Of a DNA stretch of 64,000 nucleotides, positions 34,293 through 44,218 are shown piece by piece. The DNA is from Phialocephala subalpina. Lineage: Eukaryota; Ascomycota; Leotiomycetes; Helotiales; Mollisiaceae. Within the stretch, counting starts at the first letter, position 1, and every line of letters starts with the position of its first letter. The DNA lies in the NCBI GenBank assembly GCA_900073065.1, contig FJOG01000008.1, positions 287,631-351,630 on the forward strand, given 5' to 3'. Below the pieces are notes generated by a model, which searched no databases, was not told the DNA's origin, and saw only the letters and a list, made by a program, of their open reading frames with translations. The translations under genes were made by a program, and so were the position numbers.

Positions 34293-35345
34293 ATGGGGTT
34301 CTTACTCCTGTTTCTCTCGTTCTTCGCGATCAGCGTTTCTGCAGCTCCATACATCGTCACCAGCTACGTCGTTCTTTCAGTTTACACCGAAGACGGCTTC
34401 ACGAATTCGCGAACCACATATCCCGAATCCCTCTATACATATACACGACCCGTTGTACCAGCTACTCCCGTTAATGCGATTACGACCATCACGACCGATG
34501 CTTCGTATGCAGAAGTAACAATCGTCGACATCGTTGTCGAGTCTGGATCGCGCGTCTCGTATACCTACAACACAGACTCGACCTATCTCGACACCAGCTA
34601 CGTCGTTCCAGTAACCTACACCCCAGACGCAACATGCACGAGTCAAAACTGGACATTCACAACCAATGTCCCGATCTACATCCCCGACATCGTGTCTTTG
34701 ACACCCGTCACCACCTCACTTTCAGCAACAACCTATTCCTACCTAGGCTATCGACCAACGCCAACAACGGACGTCATCGCAGTCCTGAACCCAACAGACG
34801 TCAATGCAGATGATCTCGCCTCCGCAAGTTCAGAATACGCACCTTACGGAATGTCATACTGCTATACCCCCACCACCTATTGCCCGACCGCCTCAGGGGC
34901 AACATGCACACCGACATTCACCTACGACTCTTCCTCATCATCGTCCTACTACTCCGGCTCCTACGATTCCTACTATGACAGTCAGATTCGAGATATAATC
35001 CTAATCGCCGTCCTGGTCCCCGTCGGCTGGTGGTTAATCTGGCTCATCATCGGCTTCTGGGAATCTTGGATGAGTTTCAAAGGACTGATGTTAGGACAGC
35101 ATAGGAAGAGAGGGTTACCGTATAGTTGGTGTTGTATCAGTATTTTGTTTTTGTGTTGGACGGGACCGACGTATAAGGCGAAGAGTGTGGAGGAGCAGGC
35201 GAGGTTGGCGGAGCAGTGGAAGGAGATGAAGGCTGGGCAGAAATTTAAGTTGTGGATGAAGTGGGGGTTTAGGTGGAAGTATCCGGATGTACTTGGTGAG
35301 GAACCTGAGTTTGCAAAGCGCGCTTTTAGACAGGGTTGTTTGTGA
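34293..35345 (+). CDS. Single-pass membrane protein with Thr/Tyr-rich ectodomain
   Basis: ATG 34293 starts a clear signal peptide (MGFLLLFLSFFAISVSAAPY), so it is preferred over the upstream in-frame ATG 34179. The 350-aa product has an ectodomain of about 210 residues rich in Thr, Ser, Tyr and Val with few Cys (likely O-glycosylated). A Ser-rich linker (SSSSSSYYSGSYDSYYDS) follows, then one TM helix (IILIAVLVPVGWWLIWLIIG). After that come a short Trp-rich segment (CISILFLCWTGPTY, possibly membrane-dipping) and a basic cytosolic tail. The architecture resembles a cell-wall sensor or surface receptor, but no signalling motif is visible. The family is not recognised. Confidence 0.75.
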   Translation: MGFLLLFLSFFAISVSAAPYIVTSYVVLSVYTEDGFTNSRTTYPESLYTYTRPVVPATPVNAITTITTDASYAEVTIVDIVVESGSRVSYTYNTDSTYLDTSYVVPVTYTPDATCTSQNWTFTTNVPIYIPDIVSLTPVTTSLSATTYSYLGYRPTPTTDVIAVLNPTDVNADDLASASSEYAPYGMSYCYTPTTYCPTASGATCTPTFTYDSSSSSSYYSGSYDSYYDSQIRDIILIAVLVPVGWWLIWLIIGFWESWMSFKGLMLGQHRKRGLPYSWCCISILFLCWTGPTYKAKSVEEQARLAEQWKEMKAGQKFKLWMKWGFRWKYPDVLGEEPEFAKRAFRQGCL

Positions 35346-35679
35346 TACCAGATAGATAATAATTAATGTAATGTGTGCTGTCAAAGTCCTCAGGTCTCGG
35401 GTTGTTTGATATGATATGGAGAGAAGTGGGTCGCGAGAGTTCTCCACGTTGATCAGCGCAAGGCGTACTCGTTCTAAAACTTTATTTCCAGATGCCTGAA
35501 AACATCCAGTGACCTGCTTTCCTTTCCATATCTACAATTCTTATCCTCCTGTTCTCATGCAACTTCGCATTCATTAGACATTAAGTTCGATCGCATTCTG
35601 CCTCATCCACCCTCATTGCTTCTACCCGCAAATAGCGGCTAGCCTCTACTTGCCCTCAAGTTCGCTCACATTTCCTCCC
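35346..35679. other. Convergent 3' region, no gene
   Basis: 3' flanks of two converging genes. Confidence 0.5.
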
Positions 35680-36475
35680 TCACAAAAGAGCGACAGCCAA
35701 CCCTCCAGCAGCCACCAGCGCACCAACAGCCCTAACACCCGCCGCAGCATTCGTCGCCACAGTAGCCGGTCCTGTGCTCGTCGCACTTCCACTTCCACCA
35801 GTAGCAACAGGACCTCCAAACGTCACGCTCGGACTCGTATAACTACCGTTTCCACTTGCTCCAGCTCCTCCAGTCGTACCATTACTTCCGTTTCCTCCTG
35901 TAGTTGTACCGTTGGTGTACGCGCTGGTTGCGATCACAGCACCCAATTGAACCTGTCCGGGCTCGGTGTAGCTAGTGTTCTTGACATTCGATGCTCCGGC
36001 AGCGTACTGGGTGAGGGTTTGGTTGGTGTTGGATGGTGGGTTGATGACGCCGACCATTCCTTTTGTGCAGTGGCCTCCGCCACCTTTTTTGGAGCAGTAG
36101 AACCAGATTGGGTCGGTGTTGTTTATGGTGATTTGGAATGTGCGGTTCTGATGTCCTCGTCAGTACCGATTTTCTTTTGGGGAGAATGTGTGAGGATACG
36201 ATGATGTGAAGTGAACTTACAGCAATGCCCTCTGAAGAAGGAATGAAGCCAGAATACATCCCGCTGCCATCACCATCCCTGCAAGGAGTGTCATATGGAC
36301 CCGAGACGACATTGTGATTCATTGGGTAGAAGGAAAAGATGATGGTATCTCCGACTGCAGCGTAGGTGGTGTTGGGAGTGTATTTTAGGCCAAATTGGCC
36401 AACTGCAACGTCATGAGTTGCTGCATTGGCTGTTGCGGCAATAGCCAAGGTAACAATGTTGTATGAGACACGCAT
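35680..36475 (-). CDS. Secreted GPI-anchored cupredoxin-domain protein
   Basis: Two exons (36475-36221, 36147-35680) give 240 aa. A signal peptide (VSYNIVTLAIAATANA) is followed by a plastocyanin-like domain. The type 1 copper ligands look complete: His54 in PMNHNVV, Cys103 in WFYCSKK, His111 in GGHC and Met116 in KGMVG. The C-x7-H-x4-M spacing is typical of blue copper sites. A Ser/Thr/Gly-rich linker of about 70 residues follows, then a C-terminal hydrophobic GPI signal (AVGALVAAGGLAVALL). This matches the fungal extracellular serine-rich cupredoxin family. A role at the cell wall in electron transfer or copper handling is inference. Confidence 0.9.
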
Positions 36476-36865
36476 TTTGACAGGCTTAGCAGGTTGAGAG
36501 CGAGCAAGTTGAAACGAACGCAGTTGAGCAAGTATAGGAAGGTTTTTGCAAGAGGGAAACTAGGGCGGAGAAGGTATGTGATATAAGTACCAGGTCAGGT
36601 ACCGCCACTCGACATTCGGTGCTCCCATTTGGAAGTGACATCAAGCTGGTACTCCAGGAACTCGTCAACGTTGCCGTTGTTTCATGCTCTCCAGTAAGTG
36701 ACATCGTTACACAACTCCTTGGCGAAGCCAATAACCATTCTTATCAGGTAGATCCCCAGGCACACCGAGGTTTGGCAATCTCCCAAGTGCAAACTTGCGT
36801 CACCAGCAACTTGCTGGATGCAACATGGCTACGGATACCTTTGTAGCCACTTCTCCATAGAGATA
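36476..36865. other. Intergenic 5' flank of the cupredoxin gene
   Basis: No gene is seen. It ends at a MITE. Confidence 0.5.
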
Positions 36866-37313
36866 CAGTCAAAACTGTCTATAACGATCCTCTATTTAAC
36901 GATACTCGGGGTATATCGTTAAATGCCGCGAGTCCCGACCGATTTTGGCTGTGAAATAACGATATTCTCTCTATAACGATTATCGTTAGTATTCTGAGTC
37001 TTAAACCCCTTATCCGCTATATAAAAATATCGTTAATAGGTGGGTTTCCCGGCCATTCTAGCCGAATGTGACGTCTCGTAAGGTAAAAGGCCCAAAAGCG
37101 CTACTTAAAAGCCGCTAAAACACATAAATTACAGGGAATTTCAAGGAAATAGAACAAATAATCTTATACCGACCTTAGAATGCTCTTATTTTATTATCTC
37201 TTTAAGCTATTTTTGGTATATAATAGCCACGTGATGAATTCATAAAACGATATCTCCCTAATATCGTTAATTTTTTGGTCGCCCGAGCGTATCGTTATAA
37301 ACAGTTTTGACTG
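36866..37313. mobile_element. Non-autonomous pogo/Tc1-like MITE, ~448 bp
   Basis: Terminal inverted repeats begin CAGTCAAAACTGTCTATAAC and end GTTATAAACAGTTTTGACTG (about 23 of 24 bp match). A TA dinucleotide precedes the left end, while the right end is followed by TC, so the TA duplication may be decayed. The interior is AT-rich, has no coding capacity, and carries about ten further copies of the subterminal motif TAACGAT or its complement ATCGTTA, some paired as short inverted repeats. TIR style and TA target suggest a pogo/Fot1-type transposase in trans. None is encoded here. Confidence 0.85.
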
Positions 37314-38171
37314 TCGGAGAATCTTTCCCAAAGGAGGTTAGTGTAGCTCGTCTAGGAATGAAAGTCAAGCACTTCGTTCTCCGCAAATGACAATGACAGT
37401 GCAGGGATCCTAGTCTGGAACAGTCCGGAACAAGAACCATTGTTGCTTCCCCTTTCAAGAGAAATGTGGGGGTTCTGGTGGCCGAATTGGGTGACATTGG
37501 CGCATAGCGAGCCGTCCCCTGAAAGGAGTGTAGGGGGACAGTACCGACCATACCGTTATAGCGTACTTTGAAACCTACGAAAACCTTTAGAGTCTTTTAA
37601 TTCGACCGCTTGCTCCCTCATTGTGAAGAGGCTTGCATGCTTCGAAGTATATTCGTACTCCTGAAGCTTCAACTGTGGAGAATAGCTCCAGTCTCCGCGG
37701 GAATGACCGCTTGGGTCCATGACGCCACTCCTCTATTGCCCAGATCTGTTGTCCCGTTCGAAAGACTCGAGATACGTCTCAATATGGTAAACAAAGCAGT
37801 AGAGCTTGGAGAGTATTCAGAACACGAGGGCACCTATCGATCGCTTTGGTAGACAAGAGTGTTGTAAAAAGACTCCGAAAGCAGTGTAGTCAGTATGTCG
37901 AATAGCTGCTTCTGGAATCGCTGGAGTTGGTTTGGTTCCTGGCTCCTGTCATGACGTCTTTATCCTTGAGTCCTTCAGATTCCGTATAAAGAGCGCTTGT
38001 CCATTGGTGCAAATAGACCTCGATTGTGTGTGTCTACGGAGCGTGGGTCCAAGAAAGTTTGGACGAGAGAAGTTGGAGGAAACCTTGAATGCCTCAGACA
38101 CCAGGCGCCAATTTCTTGCCCTCACGAATTATTGGTACTTCGAACATTTCTCACCTCACTCTACCAGTTCC
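37314..38171. other. Intergenic, no gene supported
   Basis: It lies between the MITE and the 3' end of the DUF6594 gene. Only short frames are seen. Confidence 0.45.
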
Positions 38172-39237
38172 CTATGTTTGCGTACAATTACAACTCCCAA
38201 TAACGACATTACTCGGAGCACCTCCTAATGTGCCACTGACAAAAACCACCAAAACGGCCGCATATGCTGCCGTGGCCGCGAAGATCTGATCCCGTTTCGC
38301 ATTTGTCAACCACCCTACACATGTCGCAAACAGCACTGTCCAACCTCCCAACATCCCTAGCAGGGCATATGGATTATGGACAAAGTATAGAGAGGTTATG
38401 GAGCCGAAGAGTAGGACGGCAGAGAGGATGGAGCTGAGGATTGCCACAAATTTGGCGATGGATCGTTCGGAGATGTAAGCGGATTGCTCGTCCTGTTGAG
38501 TCGTCTGCGGATTGCGTGCAATCAGTCTCTGGGGTTCGAAGATTGAGAAGCTGTGGGAAATTGAGGAATGGCACATACCTCGAAGAAGTAACTGAAGTGG
38601 TTCAAAATGAACTCTGAGAGTCTGTCTTGATCTGCGGGCACGCGAAGCGCAACAAGGTCGCGGACATCGTCGTACTTCTTCTCGCTGTTTCCCCAGAGCT
38701 GTGGCCTAGGTTCTGCCTTGTTTGAGCTTGCGTCAAGGAACCAGTTTCGCATCGCTTTCACTGTTGTTGGTGCTGGCGATTTCGAATTCAGGAGCGTTTG
38801 GTGAACTGCGAGTGCCTCATCTATGCTCATTAACGTTGTGCAACGAGAAGTCCCACTGCTGGATGGACAAGCTTACGATAGTCCTTCAATTTCTCCTTGA
38901 TCTTTAATGCCAACTCCATTCTGTCGTTCTGCCTTGGCTCCACGAAGTTTCCATTCGCATCCTTCTCCTCCGCGTACCACTCAAACTTCCTCCAGTCACT
39001 GTGACATCCAATTGTTATAGGATCCGCCCTCTTCGCATCCTCGGCGTCATATTGATCTTGCAAAGCCTCAAGCTCTGCGATCTCGGCTTCTAGGAAGAGT
39101 AGATTGCGAGCCGAGAGTCGGTCGAAGCGTCTGTATATCGTCGTAGTTTTATCAGGATCGCTCGCGATTTTCGAGGCGAGGCGGGGGAAGCCGTTGATGG
39201 GTTTTGCTTTTGCTTTTTCGACGTCGCCGAAAGGCAT
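38172..39237 (-). CDS. DUF6594 family membrane protein
   Basis: Exons 39237-38877, 38820-38579 and 38528-38172 give 319 aa in phase. The N-terminus has GFPRLASKIASDPDKTTTIY then RRFDRLSARNLLFLEAEIAELE, the hallmark of DUF6594. The middle has VKAMRNWFLD and VRDLVALRVPADQDRLSEF. The C-terminus has three TM segments (IAKFVAILSSILSAVLLFGS; YALLGMLGGWTVLFATCVGW; AATAAYAAVLVVFVSG). The acceptor of exon 2 (CATAG|AT) was chosen because it restores KDYHEALAVHQ. The family is common in filamentous ascomycetes, often near incompatibility genes, with unknown function. Confidence 0.92.
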
Positions 39238-39788
39238 TTGTGCTGTTCATGTCATCTCGTCCTACATTACATTCTTCCTAGAGGGAACGATAAGCATTTG
39301 GAGAGATTATTGCAAAGAGTGCGGCTCGCGGTTGAGGTTGTCGATGATACACCCTAGGTCTGCTTTTAGTTGGCCTTGCAAAAAGCCTCGGTGAACCCCT
39401 GCTGCAGCTCAGCCACGTCAGTGACCATCCATCTGACGGGCAGTAAAATGATTGTCGCCCTTCATCTCTCTGCTCTTTTGTAGCGACACTAATTTCAACA
39501 AAGATTAAACTTCGATTTTCAGGATTGGAAACGATGCGGCCAATCTTGCTTTCGAGGTAAAGCTGATCTCCGGCACTACAAACAATCGCGAATACGCTGT
39601 GAATTGAGAACACTCAATAAAACGTCGAGGCTGAATGCATATCAATCGCAATTACCCTGAGACATTCAGGCACTGGATATGTTGGCAGAAACCCAAAGGC
39701 CATTTGGAGATAGTAGGAGTGAGTGATACCACCCAGACTCTTCATTAGCTAATTTAATGACTGTACCCCAACTTCTAGCCCGAAAGCA
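39238..39788. other. Intergenic between divergent genes
   Basis: 5' regions of the DUF6594 gene and of the retropepsin-like gene. No further element was recognised. Confidence 0.45.
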
Positions 39789-42299
39789 TTGGCAACCACA
39801 ATGGCATCGCCAGTTTACACTCAGCTCAACCTGACCGACGATGAGATTGCCCTGATACGCCATCACCACCAGAAAGTAGCAGCAAACGCTGCTGCTTTAT
39901 CTTCTTCGTATAATGGCCCAAGCCCGACGCCTGTCAATTCATCTGATAGGGAGCAGGGACGTGCTTGGCAGATTGATTCTGACTCCATGCACGAACAACT
40001 ATCAGAAGATCTAGGAAGATATGCACAGAGCCATCCCCATTGGTTTCCTTCTGGGCCATCTGTAATTGGATCACTGGCCTTTGATCCAGAGCTCGAGAAG
40101 CTTATGGTACTCGATGACATGATGAGAATCCAAAAGCTGGAGGCCGAATGGGTTCGGCTAGACTTGCAAGGGAAGGAAGCAAGGGCACGAAGGGGCTTAG
40201 CTGAAAGGGCAGAGAGAACACAGAAGATGCTGGCAGAAAGGGAAGCGGAAGAGGCAGCAGCTAAGGCGCAAGCGGACGCTGCGGACAAAGGGGCAGCTAC
40301 TAACACCGCAGAGGATGATCAGAATTACCATGGCGTACACAGCAGTTCCCAGGCGTTTGATTATAGCGCAAACTCCAGACCACTCACACCTTCGCCACCT
40401 GGGTTTGCGGTGGCGAGTGCAACAGCTAGAGAGCCAAAGGGGACATACCCATCATTTGGTGAGGCCAGTGGCGGTGAAATGTCTTATAGCGGCAAGATGC
40501 TAACTCCGCCCGCTACTATCTCGCCTACCAAATTCAGAGCAAGCAGTCCAGCGCCAGGTCGTTCCGATAGAGAAACTCAGCATGTCGCCAACGTCTCATC
40601 CGTCAATACGATTCAACCCACCTATGGCTCCTGGCAAAACCCTTTGCAACCTTCAGCCTGGCGAGAGAGTACCCGTTCGAATTATGCTCACGCGGAAATA
40701 ACTATGCCTCCCGGCTTTCTTGCATTCAATGCTCGTATGCCTGAGCCGCTAGATACCATCCCTACCTGTAGTTGTGGAGATACCTGCCAATGTATCGGTT
40801 GTCCAGTACATCTTTTTAATGACGCAACGCAGGACTATGTCCGTTCTGCCTACGCATCGATGTCCATCGAACGACCATCAAACGAGATCTACAGCAATAA
40901 TTCTCAGGATATCGGTCTTGATATCAATCCGGACATCTTTGATGAAAAATGGATGCCATTTGGTCCTAGCGATGCCGAACCTTTTTTCGACATGAACAAC
41001 TTCAACGTCAACGAAGAAGACCTACTTATGTTTAACAACGACCAAACGACAGCCAAGTATGGATCGCGAGATGACATGTTAAATCCCTCAGCTCTTGACA
41101 AACCCTTTTCTTTCGACTCAAATTTCTTCTCTATGAATGTCAACAAAGATCTCACCAATACCCAACCATGTCGCAACTGGAGATCCACGATTCCAACCCC
41201 AGAGAACACACGCAAGATACTTCGAGTCTTCATTAGAAACAAGGAGCACATAGCTTGTCCCGATTCCGGTTCCGAGCAAAACATTATGTCGGAAGTGTTC
41301 GCAAAGGAGAATGGCCTTGAGATTACCCGAAACCCTTTGGACATCAAACCATTCGAGCTTGGAAGTGGGAGGAAAGTGTGGTCAGTAGGACGCGTCAAAA
41401 CTACCGTCGAGTTGATTGGGAAGAGTATCCGACGAAGACTCCGGTTCTTCTACGTGTTCCCAACATGCCCGGTGCCGTTGATCTTAGGAATGGCATTGCT
41501 CGCTGAGGCTGAAATTCTCACGAAGAATAGGCATATGCTTGAGCCTTGCCCAGCTGAATTTTTCAATATCTCGAGTTTCCTGTGGATAGGGTCGCCACGA
41601 AAAAGACGCAAGTCTCCTTGCAATCGAATGAAGTGCACCTTGGATGGGCGCCAGCTTATGGCTACCGCGGACACCGGCTCTGATCACAACTTTATGTGTC
41701 CAAAATGTGCTGAAAGAGAAGGATTCTATGTCGACACGCGTGAGGCTCGGATGAGTGTACAAGTTGGGGACGGAACATTCGCCGAGACGATCGGTCAAGT
41801 CTACATCCATGACTTTAGCCTCGATTGGCGAAAACCAGTGACAGAATTACCTGCGTCTCTTCCAACAGCACTACCCGAGTCATCACCAGCGAAAAACGAG
41901 CAGCCAGTCCCCTTCGGTACTATCTTCCACGTCCTTCCTGGCCTGCCATGCGATGTCATCTTAGGACGCGACCTTCTCGAAGAAACAGACGCTTTCAATC
42001 GCAGCTCCGACCTCTCTTGTGCTCGAACAGCCAGCAGAAAAAGACCCTTTGAGCTCAACATCATCATATCGAGATGGAAAAAGAAACGGAAAGTGGTCGA
42101 CACGACTCCTAACCCTAAGGAAGTCCATGACGATGAACGCCATGCGGAGATACTTCGACGCTCTAGGAGAGACGACGAGATTTCGCTACTCATAGGGGAC
42201 GAGAGAGATCGAGCTCAGGCAGGCGAGCGCGCGTTGTGTCGGGAGTGGGATGCTCGGCATGCGGCGTGTAGATATTGCCATCCCCCTAATCCGATTTAG
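39789..42299 (+). CDS. Protein with copper-regulator-type Cys motif and two retropepsin-like aspartic protease lobes
   Basis: An intronless 836-codon frame. Residues about 110-165 form a charged coiled coil (KLEAEWVRLDLQGKEARARR; ERTQKMLAEREAEEAAAKAQ). At 327-341 lies CSCGDTCQCIGCPVH followed by LFNDATQDYV. This is very close to the C-x-C-G-x2-C-x-C-x-G-C-x2-H ...N-x2-T-x2-YV motif found C-terminally in copper-fist regulators (Cuf1/Mac1 type), but the N-terminal copper fist is absent. Two retropepsin-like lobes follow: lobe 1 with DSGSEQN (D492) and LILGMALL (about 564), lobe 2 with DTGSDHN (D628) and VILGRDLL (about 723). Each has the D-[ST]-G-S flap-side motif and the hydrophobic-hydrophobic-G motif. 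The C-terminus is basic with a Cys/His tail (CREWDARHAACRYCH). It could be a covalent pseudo-dimeric protease. No transposon genes flank it. Activity is inference. Confidence 0.85.
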   Translation: MATTMASPVYTQLNLTDDEIALIRHHHQKVAANAAALSSSYNGPSPTPVNSSDREQGRAWQIDSDSMHEQLSEDLGRYAQSHPHWFPSGPSVIGSLAFDPELEKLMVLDDMMRIQKLEAEWVRLDLQGKEARARRGLAERAERTQKMLAEREAEEAAAKAQADAADKGAATNTAEDDQNYHGVHSSSQAFDYSANSRPLTPSPPGFAVASATAREPKGTYPSFGEASGGEMSYSGKMLTPPATISPTKFRASSPAPGRSDRETQHVANVSSVNTIQPTYGSWQNPLQPSAWRESTRSNYAHAEITMPPGFLAFNARMPEPLDTIPTCSCGDTCQCIGCPVHLFNDATQDYVRSAYASMSIERPSNEIYSNNSQDIGLDINPDIFDEKWMPFGPSDAEPFFDMNNFNVNEEDLLMFNNDQTTAKYGSRDDMLNPSALDKPFSFDSNFFSMNVNKDLTNTQPCRNWRSTIPTPENTRKILRVFIRNKEHIACPDSGSEQNIMSEVFAKENGLEITRNPLDIKPFELGSGRKVWSVGRVKTTVELIGKSIRRRLRFFYVFPTCPVPLILGMALLAEAEILTKNRHMLEPCPAEFFNISSFLWIGSPRKRRKSPCNRMKCTLDGRQLMATADTGSDHNFMCPKCAEREGFYVDTREARMSVQVGDGTFAETIGQVYIHDFSLDWRKPVTELPASLPTALPESSPAKNEQPVPFGTIFHVLPGLPCDVILGRDLLEETDAFNRSSDLSCARTASRKRPFELNIIISRWKKKRKVVDTTPNPKEVHDDERHAEILRRSRRDDEISLLIGDERDRAQAGERALCREWDARHAACRYCHPPNPI

Positions 42300-42736
42300 A
42301 TATTGCTTCTAAAGGGATGGGATGAGTGCTTATCAGAAAATTTTATATCCCTATCTATTTACATACCTTCTAAACTATCCATCTCTTGTACATGTGCATT
42401 TTTAACTCGCTAAACTCGGGGGCTCGTTTAGGGGTTTCCTTGTGCCTTGGGTACTATTACGGCAATAGACTAGGGCATAATCTCTGTCAATTGCGTCTGT
42501 TTTCTCCTCTGAAAAATGACCTCAGGAAGCAGCTTGCCAGACAAAAATCTCAATTGATACATAAGATGAAAGGTCGAATAGAAAAAGAAGACGAGCTCGA
42601 TGCCTAATGCAAGGACTTTTGGATATCATTAGTCAGCACAGATGACGTGACCATGAAACCTCGAAAACCTTCAACATCAAACTTCGAAGCTCTCAATTCT
42701 CCCAACCTATACCACCTACTTCTTTCAACCTCAAAA
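42300..42736. other. Intergenic, no gene
   Basis: 3' flank of the retropepsin-like gene and promoter/5' UTR of the peroxiredoxin gene; the CT-rich leader just before ATG 42737 is typical of fungi. Confidence 0.5.
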
Positions 42737-43621
42737 ATGGCCTCGTTTATACCTCGTACAGCTCCAAGAGCATTCCACGCCCTACGAGCAGCTCGCCCGC
42801 GACCTGTCCAGCTCCAACGGCCCGCTGCCCCTCTATTCAGACGTTTCCTTGCCACACCCGCAGGAGAGCAGCCACGACTCCGATTGGGATCAACTGGTAC
42901 GCCTCTCAATCTCAAGATGTACTGAAAAGACCAATTGACAATCTGCAGCACCAAACTTCAAAGCAAAAACCACACACGGCGATATCGATTTCCACCAGTT
43001 CCTAGGTGATAAGTGGGGTATCCTGTTCTCGCACCCCGCGGACTTCACACCTGTTTGTACAACGGAATTGGGAGCTTTTGCGAAGCTAAAAGATGAATTT
43101 GAGAGTAGAGGGGTCAAGATGATTGGCTTGGTGAGTTCCAAATTGCTTTTTCCTCAGAAGTGGTGGCTGACGCAAGACGGCAGAGTGCCAATGGTCTGGA
43201 CTCGCACGCAAAATGGATCGAAGACATCAACGACATTTCTCAAACCTCCCTCCAATTCCCCATCATCGCCGACGCGGACCGAAAAATCGCCTTCTTATAC
43301 GACATGCTCGACGCCCAAGATTTGGAAAACATCGATGAGAAAGGAATTGCGTTTACGATAAGATCGGTGTTTATTATTGACCCGACGAAGAAGATTAGAT
43401 TAACAATGATGTATCCTGCGAGTTGTGGGAGGAATACGAGCGAGGTTTTGAGGGTCATTGATAGTTTGCAGACGGCGGATAAGAAGGGGATTACGACGCC
43501 GATTGATTGGCAGGTTGGGGATGATGTTATTGTGCCTCCTACGGTGTCAACGGCGGATGCGAGGAAGAAGTTTAGGGAGGTGAGGGAGGTTAGACCGTAC
43601 CTCAGGTTCACTACGATTTAG
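42737..43621 (+). CDS. prx1: 1-Cys peroxiredoxin (Prx6 type), mitochondrial
   Basis: A thiol peroxidase reducing H2O2 and organic hydroperoxides. Exons 42737-42896, 42949-43130 and 43184-43621 give 259 aa. The first ~45 residues are Arg/Ala-rich without acidic residues (SFIPRTAPRAFHALRAARPR, then FRRFLATP), a mitochondrial targeting peptide like that of yeast Prx1. The peroxidatic Cys90 sits in HPADFTPVCTTELGAF. No resolving Cys of the 2-Cys type is apparent; a CGRN Cys occurs late in the chain. DWQVGDDVIVPPTVS and the C-terminal Prx6 extension (PYLRFTTI) are typical. ATG 42737 is chosen over the upstream in-frame ATG 42650 because it starts the targeting peptide and follows a CT-rich leader. 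Confidence 0.95.
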
Positions 43622-44218
43622 GTTTGTACGATACTTGTACAACCAATGTACAAATTCAAAGACGCACGAGAGGAATATTCTTTTTGGCCTCGTTGACTGT
43701 CTTTATAAGGCTGGAAGATTGATGTGGTGTGGGATTGAAGGAGGCGAGCAGGTCCAAGTTGGAACTAGGTTATGAAGACCATGGACTTGTGAGAGACAAA
43801 TCATCGGTTTGAACATTTCTCTCCAGCGGTCTACAGAAGGCTGCTCAAGGGCCAGATCGCTCAAGATGAGGATGTTGGTTCTTTTTCTCACAGCTTGACA
43901 TCAATCTCCAAATCGAACAATGAGTCGATTGAGAGGAAGTCGCAAGATCACTTCGAGGGCGAATAGGCAGGAACGTAACAAAGCTCACATCCCTCCTCTA
44001 GCCATAAAACGTAGGAAAGGCTTTGCCTCAAGTTTCAAACCACTTTCTATGCTCCCTCTGCTCGCAATGTTCTTGGTAGCTTCGGATGACCCGCTGTTGC
44101 ATCGTGGTTGACTTCGCGAGTTAGAATATCCTTTCTGTTCTGGAACTTTTGGCCAAACATGAATGTTCAAGACTATAATGGTGATTTTCCACGTTCAACT
44201 CTCTTCTCTCATTATTCT
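43622..44218. other. Convergent 3' region, no gene
   Basis: It lies between the peroxiredoxin and beta-glucosidase genes. No supported coding region. Confidence 0.5.

Noticed and set aside
39789..42299. Retropepsin-like gene as part of an LTR retrotransposon
   Set aside because: No reverse transcriptase, integrase or flanking long direct repeats are visible within several kb on either side.
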